Assembly (NCBI RefSeq): GCF_006861825.1
Contig: NZ_VDGI01000002.1
Span: 1-64,000, forward strand
Source: Psychrobacillus vulpis
GTDB lineage: Bacteria > Bacillota > Bacilli > Bacillales_A > Planococcaceae
Length of the DNA stretch: 64,000 nt
Reading direction: 5' to 3'
The translations under genes and the position numbers were made by a program. Shown one piece after another: positions 16,406 to 25,465 of this stretch. Below the pieces are notes generated by a model. The model did not search any database. It had not been told where the DNA came from and worked only from the letters and a program-made list of their open reading frames with translations. Position 1 is the stretch's first letter, and the number at the start of each line of letters is the position of its first letter.

Positions 16406-18478
16406 TTACTCTCCGAAAAATGAGAATGGGAAAAGTGACCATGGGTCAGAATCCTCTTCAGAATCCACTTCAAACGTTTGTTGCTTTAATTTTGGATCAG
16501 TACATAATTTTGTCGGTACGTCCTTTTCCTTTAAATAGACAAGTCTTTGCTTCTCACAAGCTGAAGTAGCAATTCCACCAGTTTCAATATCTACTATGAC
16601 TCCTCGAACACCAGGTGGAGCTATAAAAGGTTCTACTGGTAAGCCTTGATGCGCCTTTTCCATAAATTCAATCCAAACCTGCTTTGTCACTTGTTTTGCT
16701 TCTGCATCACTTACTTGTTTTCCTTGATCGTACCCATTCCAGACACCTGCAGTCAGTTGTGGGGAGAACCCGATCAAATATTGATCGGAAATAGTAGTTC
16801 CTGATTTAGCAGCATATGGTCGTGACTGCTTGGAGCGAATGCTAATACCTGTCGCTGGAGAGTAATCATTGAAAATAGGATCGAACATACCAGTTAGTAA
16901 ATGTGTTAACAAAAATGCATCTTGCTCTACTAATACTTTTTTATCTTTTACTTTTTCTTTTTCTACATCGTAAAGTACATTGCCGTCATTATCCGTAATT
17001 TTCTTAATATATGTTGGTTTCTTTTGAATGCCGTCCGCAGAAATCGTATTGTATGCCTTTGTCATGTCAAGAAGGGATACCTCAGACGTACCTAGTGCAG
17101 TTGCTGGGGTATTCTTGACTTCCATATTAATATTAAAACGTTCAATCAGTTGTTGGAATGGTTTATAACCAACTTGTTCAAATGTTTTTACAGCGTAAAT
17201 ATTATCGGAAATGGCGAGAGCCTGTGCCAGCGAGATGGGATGCTCAGCAAATTCGCCGTTAACATTTTTCGGTTCGTATTCTCTTCGTCCGTTATCGTAA
17301 GTGAAAATAGTTCGCTCACTCTTCATATACGTGAGAGGAGAAAATCCATTTTCTAATGCTGCTGCGTACAACAATGGTTTAATAGTTGAACCAGGCTGCC
17401 TCTTCGCTTGTGTCACTCGATTAAATGGACTTTCTGCAAAATCTCGTCCTCCAACCATCGCTGTTACAAACCCAGTTCTTGGCTCCATACTGACAAAACC
17501 GATTTGAAGCTCACCCTCAGGCATCCACTTGTCGATAATTTCTTCTGCTGCTTGCTGATGTTGTCTATTTAAGGTTGTCTCAATTGTCCAGCCACCTTCT
17601 TCAATGCGATGGCCTTTTTTCTGAACAATTTCACTTGCTTCTTTCCAAACTTCTTCTAAAAAGTAAGGTGCCATTTTTTGCGTTACAATGGAATCTTCCG
17701 TTTTTAAAACGTAATTTTCCTCTAGTGCATTTTTACGTTGATCTGCAGTGATAAATTGTTGATTTTCCATTAATTTTAAAATTAGTTGTTGGCGGTTAAC
17801 GGCTTTTTCCTCATTCACTAATGGGGAATAGTGAGTAGGCCCTTTCGGTACGGCCATTAATAAGGCAGATTCTGAAAGAGTTAAAGATTTTGCACTCTTA
17901 CCAAAATAAAACCTGCTTGCTGCCTCCACACCGTACATTCCATGTCCAAAATAAACGGTATTCAAATATCCTTCTAGCAAATCATCTTTTTCGTAAAAAA
18001 TTTCTAAACGATATGCATACAACGCCTCATTAATTTTCCGATTCCATGACTTTTCATGAGTTAAAAACAGATTTCGTGCGTATTGCTGAGTAATCGTACT
18101 TGCACCTTCTACTTTTTTCCCAGCTTTAACATCCTTTAAAAGAGCAGAAGCAATTCGAGTATAATCAAACCCGTGATGCTCATAAAACTCTTGATCTTCC
18201 ACTGCAATTGCGGCTTGGGATACAAAAGGTGAAATCTCGTCCAAAGAAACCCAGTAACGTCGCTGTTCCTTAAATCGATCACCAATGACATTTCCTTGAT
18301 TATCTAAAAAGACTGAAGAAATAGGAACTTGGATAATAGGTGCTCCAACAATTTGTGCATAAATACGAAGGGTCAAAAAAGCGCTGAGAAAAGCACAAAC
18401 AGCAGCAATACTTAGTAGAAAAATCCTTTTCATGCGTTTTGATCGAATGACTTTTTTTCGGTATTGTACGCGACGCAT
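16406..18478 (-). CDS. pbpG: class A penicillin-binding protein (PbpG/PBP2d type)
   Basis: A bifunctional 690-residue peptidoglycan synthase: basic cytoplasmic tail, transmembrane helix at about residues 18-42, GT51 glycosyltransferase domain (AVEDQEFYEHHGFDYTRIA, GASTITQQYARNLFL) and a transpeptidase domain with the motifs STIK, SDN and KSGT. Its place next to speE matches B. subtilis ywhE (pbpG), a sporulation-expressed enzyme. GGAGTAGA lies upstream of the ATG. Expression timing is inferred from the homologue. Confidence 0.93.
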   Translation of the reverse strand: MRRVQYRKKVIRSKRMKRIFLLSIAAVCAFLSAFLTLRIYAQIVGAPIIQVPISSVFLDNQGNVIGDRFKEQRRYWVSLDEISPFVSQAAIAVEDQEFYEHHGFDYTRIASALLKDVKAGKKVEGASTITQQYARNLFLTHEKSWNRKINEALYAYRLEIFYEKDDLLEGYLNTVYFGHGMYGVEAASRFYFGKSAKSLTLSESALLMAVPKGPTHYSPLVNEEKAVNRQQLILKLMENQQFITADQRKNALEENYVLKTEDSIVTQKMAPYFLEEVWKEASEIVQKKGHRIEEGGWTIETTLNRQHQQAAEEIIDKWMPEGELQIGFVSMEPRTGFVTAMVGGRDFAESPFNRVTQAKRQPGSTIKPLLYAAALENGFSPLTYMKSERTIFTYDNGRREYEPKNVNGEFAEHPISLAQALAISDNIYAVKTFEQVGYKPFQQLIERFNINMEVKNTPATALGTSEVSLLDMTKAYNTISADGIQKKPTYIKKITDNDGNVLYDVEKEKVKDKKVLVEQDAFLLTHLLTGMFDPIFNDYSPATGISIRSKQSRPYAAKSGTTISDQYLIGFSPQLTAGVWNGYDQGKQVSDAEAKQVTKQVWIEFMEKAHQGLPVEPFIAPPGVRGVIVDIETGGIATSACEKQRLVYLKEKDVPTKLCTDPKLKQQTFEVDSEEDSDPWSLFPFSFFGE

Positions 18479-18646
18479 AAAAATCTACTCCGTTCTTTTG
18501 AGGTTTTTATTAGTATGAGAACAATAGATTCAAATTAAACAGAGGAAGAAAAAACTATTGCACTTTCTTCAAAAACCTCTATACTTTCTTTGTATTTATT
18601 TTTTTGATACATTACACATAAATCATATTGGCGAGGAGATAGATAA

Positions 18647-19480
18647 ATGGCTGGATTTTGGTTTACAGAAAAGCAAACCGAGAATTTTGGCATTACGATG
18701 AAGGTGAATCGTACACTTCATACGGAACAAACAGATTTTCAATTATTAGAAATGGCGGAGACTGCTGAGTGGGGGAATATGCTCTTTTTAGATGGCATGG
18801 TAATGACATCGCAAAAAGACGAATTTGTGTACCATGAAATGGTTGCACATGTTCCTTTATTTACACATCCTAATCCGGAGAACGTATTAGTTGTTGGAGG
18901 CGGAGACGGCGGAGTAATTCGTGAAATTATGAAGCATCCGAAAGTAAAAAAAGCAACTCTTGTTGATATAGACGGAAAAGTTATCGAGTACTCTAAGAAA
19001 TATTTACCGGAAATTGCGTGTGAATTAGAAAACCCACGTGTAGAAGTACATGTAGGCGACGGTTTCATGCATATTGCAGAGTCTGAAAATGAATACGATG
19101 TAATCATGGTAGATTCAACTGAACCAGTAGGACCTGCTGTAAACTTATTTACAAAAGGTTTCTATGCTGGAATTTCGAAAGCTTTGAAAGAAGACGGACT
19201 ATTCGTTGCACAATCGGACAACCCTTGGTTCAAAGCGGATTTAATCCGACAAGTACAAAAAGACGTAAAAGAAATTTTCCCGATTACAAATATGTATTTG
19301 GCGAATATTCCAACGTATCCAAGTGGTCTTTGGTGCTTTACGATTGGTTCGAAAAAATACGATCCACTTCAAGTTCCAGACGAGCAGTTCCATGATATCG
19401 AAACAAAATACTATACAAAAGAGCTTCACAAAGCAGCATTCGTATTACCGAAATTTGTGAAAGACTTAGCAGGAGAGTAA
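18647..19480 (+). CDS. speE: spermidine synthase
   Basis: A 277-residue polyamine aminopropyltransferase, the usual Bacillus length. It transfers aminopropyl from decarboxylated S-adenosylmethionine to putrescine. It shows [17 protein letters not shown], the acidic [17 protein letters not shown] and [12 protein letters not shown], which are cofactor-binding and catalytic blocks. GCGAGGAGATAG precedes the ATG. speB follows after four bases, giving a putrescine-to-spermidine operon. Confidence 0.97.
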   Translation: MAGFWFTEKQTENFGITMKVNRTLHTEQTDFQLLEMAETAEWGNMLFLDGMVMTSQKDEFVYHEMVAHVPLFTHPNPENVLVVGGGDGGVIREIMKHPKVKKATLVDIDGKVIEYSKKYLPEIACELENPRVEVHVGDGFMHIAESENEYDVIMVDSTEPVGPAVNLFTKGFYAGISKALKEDGLFVAQSDNPWFKADLIRQVQKDVKEIFPITNMYLANIPTYPSGLWCFTIGSKKYDPLQVPDEQFHDIETKYYTKELHKAAFVLPKFVKDLAGE

Positions 19481-19484
19481 GCCA

Positions 19485-20357
19485 ATGCGATTTGATGAAG
19501 CTTACTCAGGAAATGTATTTATTAAAAGCAAGCAAAATTACGAAGAAGCGCAAGCAGTTATTTATGGCATGCCAATGGACTGGACAGTAAGTTACCGTCC
19601 AGGCTCACGCTTTGGCCCGCAGCGAATTCGTGAAGTATCAATTGGTCTAGAGGAGTACAGTCCGTATCTAGATCGCGAGCTAGATGATGTGAATTACTTC
19701 GATGCTGGCGATATTCCACTTCCATTTGGAAATGCAGGGAAAAGTTTGGATATAATTGCAGAATTTATTGGTCAACTCATGAAAGACGGGAAAGTTCCTG
19801 TCGGAATGGGTGGCGAGCATTTAGTGTCATGGCCAGTAATGAAAACTGTGGCGGATAACTATAAAGACCTTGCGATTATTCATATGGATGCGCATACGGA
19901 TTTACGTGTGGAATATGAGGGGGAACCACTTTCACACTCTACACCAATTCGAAAAATTGCAGAGTATATCGGTCCAAAAAACGTATATTCTTTTGGTATC
20001 CGTTCTGGAATGAAAGAAGAGTTTGACTGGGCAAAAGAAAATGGTATGCATATTTCTAAGTTTGAAGTATTAGAGCCTTTAAAAGAAGTACTTCCAACAC
20101 TTGAAGGTCGTCCTGTCTATGTCACTATTGACATTGACGTATTAGACCCTGCACATGCACCTGGTACAGGAACTGTAGATTGTGGAGGAATTACAAGTCG
20201 CGAGCTACTTGCTTCTATTCATGCCATTGCAAACTCAGGCGTAAACGTTGTCGGCTTTGACCTAGTAGAAGTTGCACCTATTTACGATTCATCTGAGCAA
20301 ACTGCAAACACTGCTAGTAAGTTAATACGCGAAATGATTTTAGGTTGGGTTAAATAG
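19485..20357 (+). CDS. speB: agmatinase
   Basis: A 290-residue ureohydrolase that hydrolyses agmatine to putrescine and urea. The manganese-binding motifs are all present: GGEHLVSWP, HMDAHTDLR and DIDVLDPAHAPGTG. It is coupled to speE. Its last 62 bases are repeated, with eight substitutions, at 20397-20458 after a 40-base gap. Confidence 0.97.
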   Translation: MRFDEAYSGNVFIKSKQNYEEAQAVIYGMPMDWTVSYRPGSRFGPQRIREVSIGLEEYSPYLDRELDDVNYFDAGDIPLPFGNAGKSLDIIAEFIGQLMKDGKVPVGMGGEHLVSWPVMKTVADNYKDLAIIHMDAHTDLRVEYEGEPLSHSTPIRKIAEYIGPKNVYSFGIRSGMKEEFDWAKENGMHISKFEVLEPLKEVLPTLEGRPVYVTIDIDVLDPAHAPGTGTVDCGGITSRELLASIHAIANSGVNVVGFDLVEVAPIYDSSEQTANTASKLIREMILGWVK

Positions 20358-20396
20358 AAAGTGAATATTCAGTGTTACTGCGACGAGCTTGCGCAG

Positions 20397-20458
20397 GAGC
20401 AAACAGCTAATACAGCTTCGAAGTTAATACGCGAAATGCTTTTAGGTTGGGTTAAATA
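20397..20458 (+). pseudogene. second, diverged copy of the speB 3' end
   Basis: This 62-base segment aligns without gaps to the speB end at 20295-20356 and keeps the same 20 codons and stop context. Seven of the eight substitutions are silent; one changes Ile to Leu, and one serine codon changes AGT to TCG. No start or upstream gene body is present. The pattern fits the end of a separate functional speB allele left by recombination rather than a fresh tandem duplication. Confidence 0.85.
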
Positions 20459-20463
20459 ATAAG

Positions 20464-20498
20464 AAAACGTGATGTCCATAAGGGCATCACGTTTTTTG
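20464..20498 (+). terminator. speE-speB terminator
   Basis: AAAACGTGATG / CATCACGTTTT hairpin with a T-run. It lies beyond the duplicated speB end. Confidence 0.88.
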
Positions 20499-20584
20499 CT
20501 TCTAGTTAATGTTTAGTTGGCATTATAATGCTTTTAGCTTTATAATAAAAAGGTTATATTAAAAATGTATTAAGGATGAAAGCA

Positions 20585-21004
20585 ATGTCTCAACCAATAA
20601 AAAAAGCAGTGATTGTTCGCTTATTATCGACGATTCAACATCCAAATGCAGCAGCAGAAACTTTCGATATGAAAACGACAGGTGAGCTAACGATAAAAGG
20701 AGCTCAACCTTATTTAGTTTACGAAGAAGTGCAGGATGAAAAAGCGATTAAAACAACTGTGAAGTTAAATAGTGAATCCGCTTTAATTATTCGAAGCGGC
20801 GGCGTAAAAATGCGGTTGCCTTTCTTTAAAGGAGAACTTCAAACAGGAAGTTACGATTCCGGATACGGCACAATGATGATCACAACAAATACGAAACAAC
20901 TACATTTTAAAGATGGTCATTTTCGAGTAGAATATGAACTTTTAATGAATGAAGAAGTTGTAGGTACATATACATTAGAACTAACTTATACGGAGGCGAA
21001 ATAA
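20585..21004 (+). CDS. ywiB: DUF1934 protein YwiB
   Basis: A 139-residue beta-rich protein of the YwiB/DUF1934 family, a calycin-like fold of unknown function that usually precedes argS in Bacillales. Start is ATG 20585 with AAGGATG upstream; the ATG at 20576 overlaps that site. Its stop is directly followed by the argS start with no gap, so the genes are cotranscribed. Confidence 0.85.
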   Translation: MSQPIKKAVIVRLLSTIQHPNAAAETFDMKTTGELTIKGAQPYLVYEEVQDEKAIKTTVKLNSESALIIRSGGVKMRLPFFKGELQTGSYDSGYGTMMITTNTKQLHFKDGHFRVEYELLMNEEVVGTYTLELTYTEAK

Positions 21005-22672
21005 ATGAATGCAGTAGAAAAAGTACAGCAATCGATTAAAACAGCGTTGCAAAATGCGATTGTAAAAGCAGAATTAGTAGCGGAAGATCAAATTCCAGCT
21101 ATTCATTTAGAAACACCGAAAGATAAAGCAAATGGTGATTATGCAACGAATGTTGCAATGCAACTAACAAAAATAGCGAAAAAAGCACCTCGCCAAATTG
21201 CAGATGCAATTGTTGAAAATCTTGATATGGCAGGAACAATGATGGAGAAAATCGATATCGCCGGACCTGGTTTTATGAACATTACTGTTCGTAAAGATTA
21301 TTTACAAGAAGTTGTGAAAGCAGTTTTATCAGAAAATGAAAACTACGGTCGTACAAATTCAGGAGCTGGTGAAAAAATTCAAGTAGAATTTGTATCTGCT
21401 AATCCTACTGGCGACTTGCACTTAGGGCATGCTCGTGGTGCATCTGTTGGGGATTCATTATGTAATGTGTTGGATTTCGCAGGATACAATGTAGCACGTG
21501 AATACTATATTAACGATGCTGGTAATCAAATCCACAATTTAGCAGTTTCGATTGAAGTACGCTATTTTGAAGCATTAGGTCTTGAAAAAGAAATGCCGGA
21601 AGATGGATATCGTGGTCAAGATATTATCGATATCGCAGCGGATCTTGTAAAAGAGCATGGGGATAAATTTGTTCAGATGTCAGACGAAGAGCGATATAAA
21701 GCGTTCCGTGCACATGGTTTAAAAGTAGAACTTGCCAAATTACAAAAAGATTTAGCAGATTTCCGCGTTGGTTTTGATAATTGGTTCTCCGAAACATCAT
21801 TGTATGAAGACGGTAAAATCGAGGTAGCATTAGATAAATTAAAAGCAAATGGACATATTTTTGAAGAAGAAGGAGCTACTTGGTTCCGTTCTACAACATT
21901 TGGTGATGATAAAGATCGAGTATTGATTAAAGGTGATGGATCATTCACGTATTTACTACCAGACATCGCATACCACGAGGACAAATTGGTTCGTGGATTC
22001 GATCAGTTGATCAATATTTGGGGAGCGGATCATCACGGATATATCCCACGTATGAAAGCAGCGATAGAAGCACTTGGTTATGAACGTGAAAAGTTAGAAG
22101 TGTCCGTTATTCAAATGGTTCAGCTGTATAAAGACGGAGAAAAAATGAAAATGAGTAAACGTACAGGTAAAGCAGTTACGATGCGTGAGCTTGTTGAAGA
22201 AGTTGGACTCGATGCAGTTCGTTATTTCTTCGGCATGCGTTCTGGCGATTCTCATATGGACTTTGACTTAGATTTAGCTGTTTCACAATCAAATGAAAAC
22301 CCAGTGTATTATGCACAGTATGCACATGCACGTATTTGTTCGATTTTACGTTCAGCTGAAACTCAAGAGATGAAAGCTTCTACAGATTCACTTCACTTAT
22401 TACAAAGTGAAAAAGAGTTAGACTTATTGAAAAAAATCGGGGACTTCCCACAAGTAGTGGCAGATGCTGCAAAACTTCGTGCATCTCACCGTGTAGCAAC
22501 ATATATCCAAGAACTAGCTGCAACATTCCATAGCTTCTACAATGCGGATAAAGTACTCGACGCAGAAAACGTAGAACTATCTGAAGCACGTCTTGCACTA
22601 GTAACGTCAGCTCGTCAAACAATTGCAAACGCACTACGCTTAATCGGTGTTGCTGCTCCAGAAAAAATGTAA
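21005..22672 (+). CDS. argS: arginyl-tRNA synthetase
   Basis: A 555-residue class I aminoacyl-tRNA synthetase. The HIGH-type motif is [20 protein letters not shown], the KMSKS-type motif is [13 protein letters not shown], and the anticodon-binding domain with a DALR-type end is complete. It charges arginine onto tRNA-Arg. It follows ywiB immediately and ends at a strong hairpin (22710-22750). Confidence 0.98.
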   Translation: MNAVEKVQQSIKTALQNAIVKAELVAEDQIPAIHLETPKDKANGDYATNVAMQLTKIAKKAPRQIADAIVENLDMAGTMMEKIDIAGPGFMNITVRKDYLQEVVKAVLSENENYGRTNSGAGEKIQVEFVSANPTGDLHLGHARGASVGDSLCNVLDFAGYNVAREYYINDAGNQIHNLAVSIEVRYFEALGLEKEMPEDGYRGQDIIDIAADLVKEHGDKFVQMSDEERYKAFRAHGLKVELAKLQKDLADFRVGFDNWFSETSLYEDGKIEVALDKLKANGHIFEEEGATWFRSTTFGDDKDRVLIKGDGSFTYLLPDIAYHEDKLVRGFDQLINIWGADHHGYIPRMKAAIEALGYEREKLEVSVIQMVQLYKDGEKMKMSKRTGKAVTMRELVEEVGLDAVRYFFGMRSGDSHMDFDLDLAVSQSNENPVYYAQYAHARICSILRSAETQEMKASTDSLHLLQSEKELDLLKKIGDFPQVVADAAKLRASHRVATYIQELAATFHSFYNADKVLDAENVELSEARLALVTSARQTIANALRLIGVAAPEKM

Positions 22673-22704
22673 TACTACTTTAAACACTTCGATCTCGGTA
22701 GTGA

Positions 22705-22757
22705 TGTTCAGACTGTAGACAAACTCAAAAAATGAGTTTATCTACAGTCTTTTTATT
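22705..22757 (+). terminator. argS terminator formed from a TTCAGACTGT element end
   Basis: AGACTGTAGACAAACTC (22710-22726) pairs with GAGTTTATCTACAGTCT (22734-22750) with one mismatch, followed by TTTTATTTTT. The outer arm TTCAGACTGTAGACAAA is identical to the left end of the element at 6994. Confidence 0.88.
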
Positions 22758-22772
22758 TTTATAAAGGAAAAT

Positions 22773-22898
22773 CAGGTTTTCCGAAGCTTACCGCTCGCTT
22801 TCCGCGGGCGAGTGCCGAGCCGCTTCGTCGCTATGCTCCTTCAGGGTCTCGTCTGACTCGCTTTTCCCGCAGGAGTCGATCGGACGCTTCTCCAAACC
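22773..22898. repeat. GC-rich palindromic dispersed repeat (type B)
   Basis: CGAAGCTTACCGCTCGCTTT...GAGCCGCTTCGTCGCTA...CTCGCTTTTCCCGCAGGAGT...GACGCTTC. It aligns along its length with 33742-33869 and partly with 48903-49013 and the window start. It is much richer in GC than its surroundings and internally palindromic. Confidence 0.85.
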
Positions 22899-23001
22899 AA
22901 TACAATGCTACTTTCCACTTTTTCATTCATTTTAATGTGAGAGCAACTGCGAACAAATTTAGTAAAGAAGTGTTTTTTTTATTTGGAAATAAAATCCGGT
23001 T

Positions 23002-23097
23002 CGAGAGAATAAAAAGTTATCCGAGAGAAACAGGAGTTTATGCGAGAGAATAGATGGACTATCCGAGACAACCAGGCGGTTATCCGAGAGAATAGTT
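23002..23097 (+). repeat. five-copy 21-bp-period array (CCGAGAGAA)
   Basis: CGAGAGAA or close variants begin at 23002, 23022, 23043, 23064 and 23085, giving spacings of 20, 21, 21 and 21. Cores are preceded by TTATC in most units and spacers differ. Confidence 0.9.
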
Positions 23098-23184
23098 ATC
23101 CTTTGATGAGGTTTTTATGGATATGCTCGTTCAACAGAGCGACATGAGTGGAAGGCACAAAGATATAAGACGAAAATTAGTTTG

Positions 23185-23212
23185 TCGACAGCTTGCTATT
23201 TTATTGTATAAT
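23185..23212 (+). promoter_or_regulatory. probable promoter of the cobalamin operon
   Basis: A TCGACA hexamer (23185-23190), 16 bases, then TATAAT (23207-23212), about 30 bases upstream of the riboswitch core. Confidence 0.6.
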
Positions 23213-23237
23213 GAAGTCGATGCATCAAGAATATTTT

Positions 23238-23405
23238 GAACATAAAGGTGCTTGCTAGATTACTAGTAAGTTAAAAGGGAAGCTGGTTCGAGTCCAGCAC
23301 GGTCCCGCCACTGTATGTGATAGAACTTATCACGAGTCAGAAAACCTGCCTTTATGCGTTACACTTTAGTGCCTACGAGGATAGGTTTCGTGTAAGTCAG
23401 CTTGG
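23238..23405 (+). ncRNA. cobalamin (adenosylcobalamin) riboswitch
   Basis: The leader contains the conserved aptamer blocks: AAAGGTGCTTGC at the 5' side, GGGAAGCTGGTTCGAGTCCAG, CGGTCCCGCCACTGTA and the B12 box GAGTCAGAAAACCTGCC near 23334-23350. It precedes B12 transport genes. The downstream terminator hairpin suggests control by transcription termination when cobalamin is abundant. Confidence 0.95.
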
Positions 23406-23440
23406 CAAGTGTGATCCTAGCAGATTTATACCTATTCTAT

Positions 23441-23470
23441 CTCTCGTTCATAAGGACGAGAGTTTTTTAT
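23441..23470 (+). terminator. riboswitch expression-platform terminator
   Basis: CTCTCGT / ACGAGAG with an eight-base loop, followed by TTTTTTATTTTT, between the riboswitch aptamer and btuF. Confidence 0.88.
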
Positions 23471-23495
23471 TTTTAGAACAATGGGGGAATGGAAC

Positions 23496-24476
23496 TTGAA
23501 GAAATTATGGCAATTATGGATGACAGCCGCATTAGCAGTGCTATTGCTAGTAGGGTGTGGCCAAAAAGAAGCGACACCTGTCGAAAATACGGATAAGCCA
23601 AAAGAGGAAGTTGTAAAGGAAACTGCTGCGGATGAAGCTACATTTCCGTTAACAATAACCGATGCAGTTGGTAATGAGATTACATTAGAAGAAGCTCCAA
23701 AGACAATTGTTTCAATGATGCCAAGTAATACGGAAATTTTGTTTGCACTTGGATTAAATAATGAAATTGTTGGTGTAAATGACTTTGATAATTATCCAGC
23801 AGAAGCACTTGAAAAAGAAAAAATCGGTGGAATGGAATTCAACGTAGAAAAAATCGTTGGAATGAATCCAGATATCGTTTTCGCACATGAATCTAGCCTA
23901 GGAATGGGTGAGGCTGGTCTGCAACAAATTCGTGATGCTGGTGTGAAAGTTTTCGTTGTAAAAAATGCAGCGGACTTTAATGAAACATACACTACAATTG
24001 AACAAATTGGACGTGCTACTGGAAAATTAGCAGAAGCACAAAAAATTGTGGAAGATATGAAAGCTAAAGTAGAAGAAGTAAAAGAGAAAGTTGCAAAAGT
24101 AGAAACGAAGAAAACAGTATTCGTAGAAACATCGGATGTTCCTGAAATTTACACACCTGGTAAAGGAACATTTATGCAAGAGATTTTAGATATGGTGAAT
24201 GCTGAAAATATTGCAGCAGACCAAGAAGGTTGGTTCAAAATTGAGCCAGAAGAAATTGTAAGCCGCAATCCTGATGTGATTATTGTTATGTATAGCTATG
24301 TAGAAGGTATTGTGGATAGCGTGAAGGCTCGTGATGGATTTGATACTATTACAGCTGTGAAAAATAATGAAGTTGTACAAGTAGATGAAAACTTAACAAG
24401 TCGTACAGGTCCTCGTCTAGCAGAAGGTCTAGAAGAAGTAGCGAAAGCAATTTATCCAGAGGCATTTAGTGAGTAA
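23496..24476 (+). CDS. btuF: cobalamin ABC transporter substrate-binding lipoprotein BtuF
   Basis: A 326-residue lipoprotein: signal peptide MKKLWQLWMTAALAVLLLVG with a lipobox cysteine (LLVGCGQ), then a periplasmic-binding fold of the BtuF/FhuD type (TIVSMMPSNTEILFALGL, PDIVFAHESS, NPDVIIVMYSY). It captures corrinoids for BtuC and BtuD. Start is TTG 23496 because GGGGGA lies just upstream; the ATG at 23481 has no such site. It is the first gene behind the riboswitch. Confidence 0.93.
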   Translation: MKKLWQLWMTAALAVLLLVGCGQKEATPVENTDKPKEEVVKETAADEATFPLTITDAVGNEITLEEAPKTIVSMMPSNTEILFALGLNNEIVGVNDFDNYPAEALEKEKIGGMEFNVEKIVGMNPDIVFAHESSLGMGEAGLQQIRDAGVKVFVVKNAADFNETYTTIEQIGRATGKLAEAQKIVEDMKAKVEEVKEKVAKVETKKTVFVETSDVPEIYTPGKGTFMQEILDMVNAENIAADQEGWFKIEPEEIVSRNPDVIIVMYSYVEGIVDSVKARDGFDTITAVKNNEVVQVDENLTSRTGPRLAEGLEEVAKAIYPEAFSE

Positions 24477-25464
24477 AGCCATGATCGGCTACATCTTGTC
24501 AATTGCTGCCCTTATAGTAGCAATTTGGCTAGGTGTATCGGTCGGATCCGTAAAGGTACCGATCAGTACATTATGGGACACGGGAGCAGATGCAATCGCG
24601 ACCAATATAGTTTGGAAAATTCGCATGCCGCGTGTAGTACTTGCAGGGCTAGTTGGTGCATCACTAGCCATTGCAGGTGCTGCGTTTCAAGGGTTATTAA
24701 AAAACCCGCTTGCCGATCCTTATACGTTAGGAGTGTCGTCCGGTGCCTCAGTAGGTGCCGTGGCTACGCTCTTTTTCGGTATTTCGATGCCTTTTTTAGG
24801 GATATACACGCTGCCAGTTTTCAGTATGATCGGCGCGTTAGTTACAATGCTTCTTGTTATTTCTTTTGCAAAGCTAGTCGATCGTGCGATGAAAATGGAG
24901 ACAATTATTTTAACCGGTATTATTTTTAGTTCTTTTTTAGGCTCAGTCATTTCTTTGATGATTGCACTTACTGGTGAAGAGCTACGTCAAATTATTAGTT
25001 GGTTACTCGGTAGTGTGTCGATGCGTGGTTGGAGTTTTGTGCAGATGGCACTTCCTTTTGTAGTAATTGGTACACTTTTATTATGGCTAAACAGAAGAGA
25101 ACTAAATGCGATGCTTTTTGGAGAAGAACGTGCAAAGCATTTAGGCGTTAATGTGAAAAAGCGAAAAATGATGATATTAATTGGTGGTTCCATGCTTACT
25201 GGAACGGCGGTTGCTGTATCGGGAACGATAGGGTTTGTTGGTCTTGTTGTTCCGCATATGACAAGACTATTATTTGGCTCTGACAATCGTCACGTACTTC
25301 CTCTTAGCTTCATTAACGGAGCGGCATTATTAATCATTTGCGATTTAGTGTCCCGGACGATTATTTCTCCAACAGAGTTACCGATTGGTGTTATTACTTC
25401 ATTTGTTGGAGCACCGGTTTTTGCTTATATTTTCTTCAGACAACGAAAAAAAGGAGGCAATTAA
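24469..25464 (+). CDS. btuC: cobalamin ABC transporter permease BtuC
   Basis: A 331-residue FecCD-family permease with about ten membrane helices and the family blocks KIRMPRVVLAGLVGASLAIAG, GAAFQGLLKNPLADPYTLGVSSG and GTIGFVGLVVPHMTRLL. It starts with GTG overlapping the btuF stop by eight bases; ATG 24481 is an alternative. Together with BtuF and the BtuD domain of the next gene it forms a corrinoid importer. Confidence 0.94.
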   Translation: MSKAMIGYILSIAALIVAIWLGVSVGSVKVPISTLWDTGADAIATNIVWKIRMPRVVLAGLVGASLAIAGAAFQGLLKNPLADPYTLGVSSGASVGAVATLFFGISMPFLGIYTLPVFSMIGALVTMLLVISFAKLVDRAMKMETIILTGIIFSSFLGSVISLMIALTGEELRQIISWLLGSVSMRGWSFVQMALPFVVIGTLLLWLNRRELNAMLFGEERAKHLGVNVKKRKMMILIGGSMLTGTAVAVSGTIGFVGLVVPHMTRLLFGSDNRHVLPLSFINGAALLIICDLVSRTIISPTELPIGVITSFVGAPVFAYIFFRQRKKGGN

Positions 25465-25465
25465 T

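Larger units (their letters stand above)
22673..23180. other. gene-free region between argS and the cobalamin riboswitch
   Basis: Holds the argS terminator (22705-22757), a GC-rich palindromic repeat (22773-22898), an unstructured stretch and the 21-bp-period array at 23002-23097. No convincing coding frame. Confidence 0.8.
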
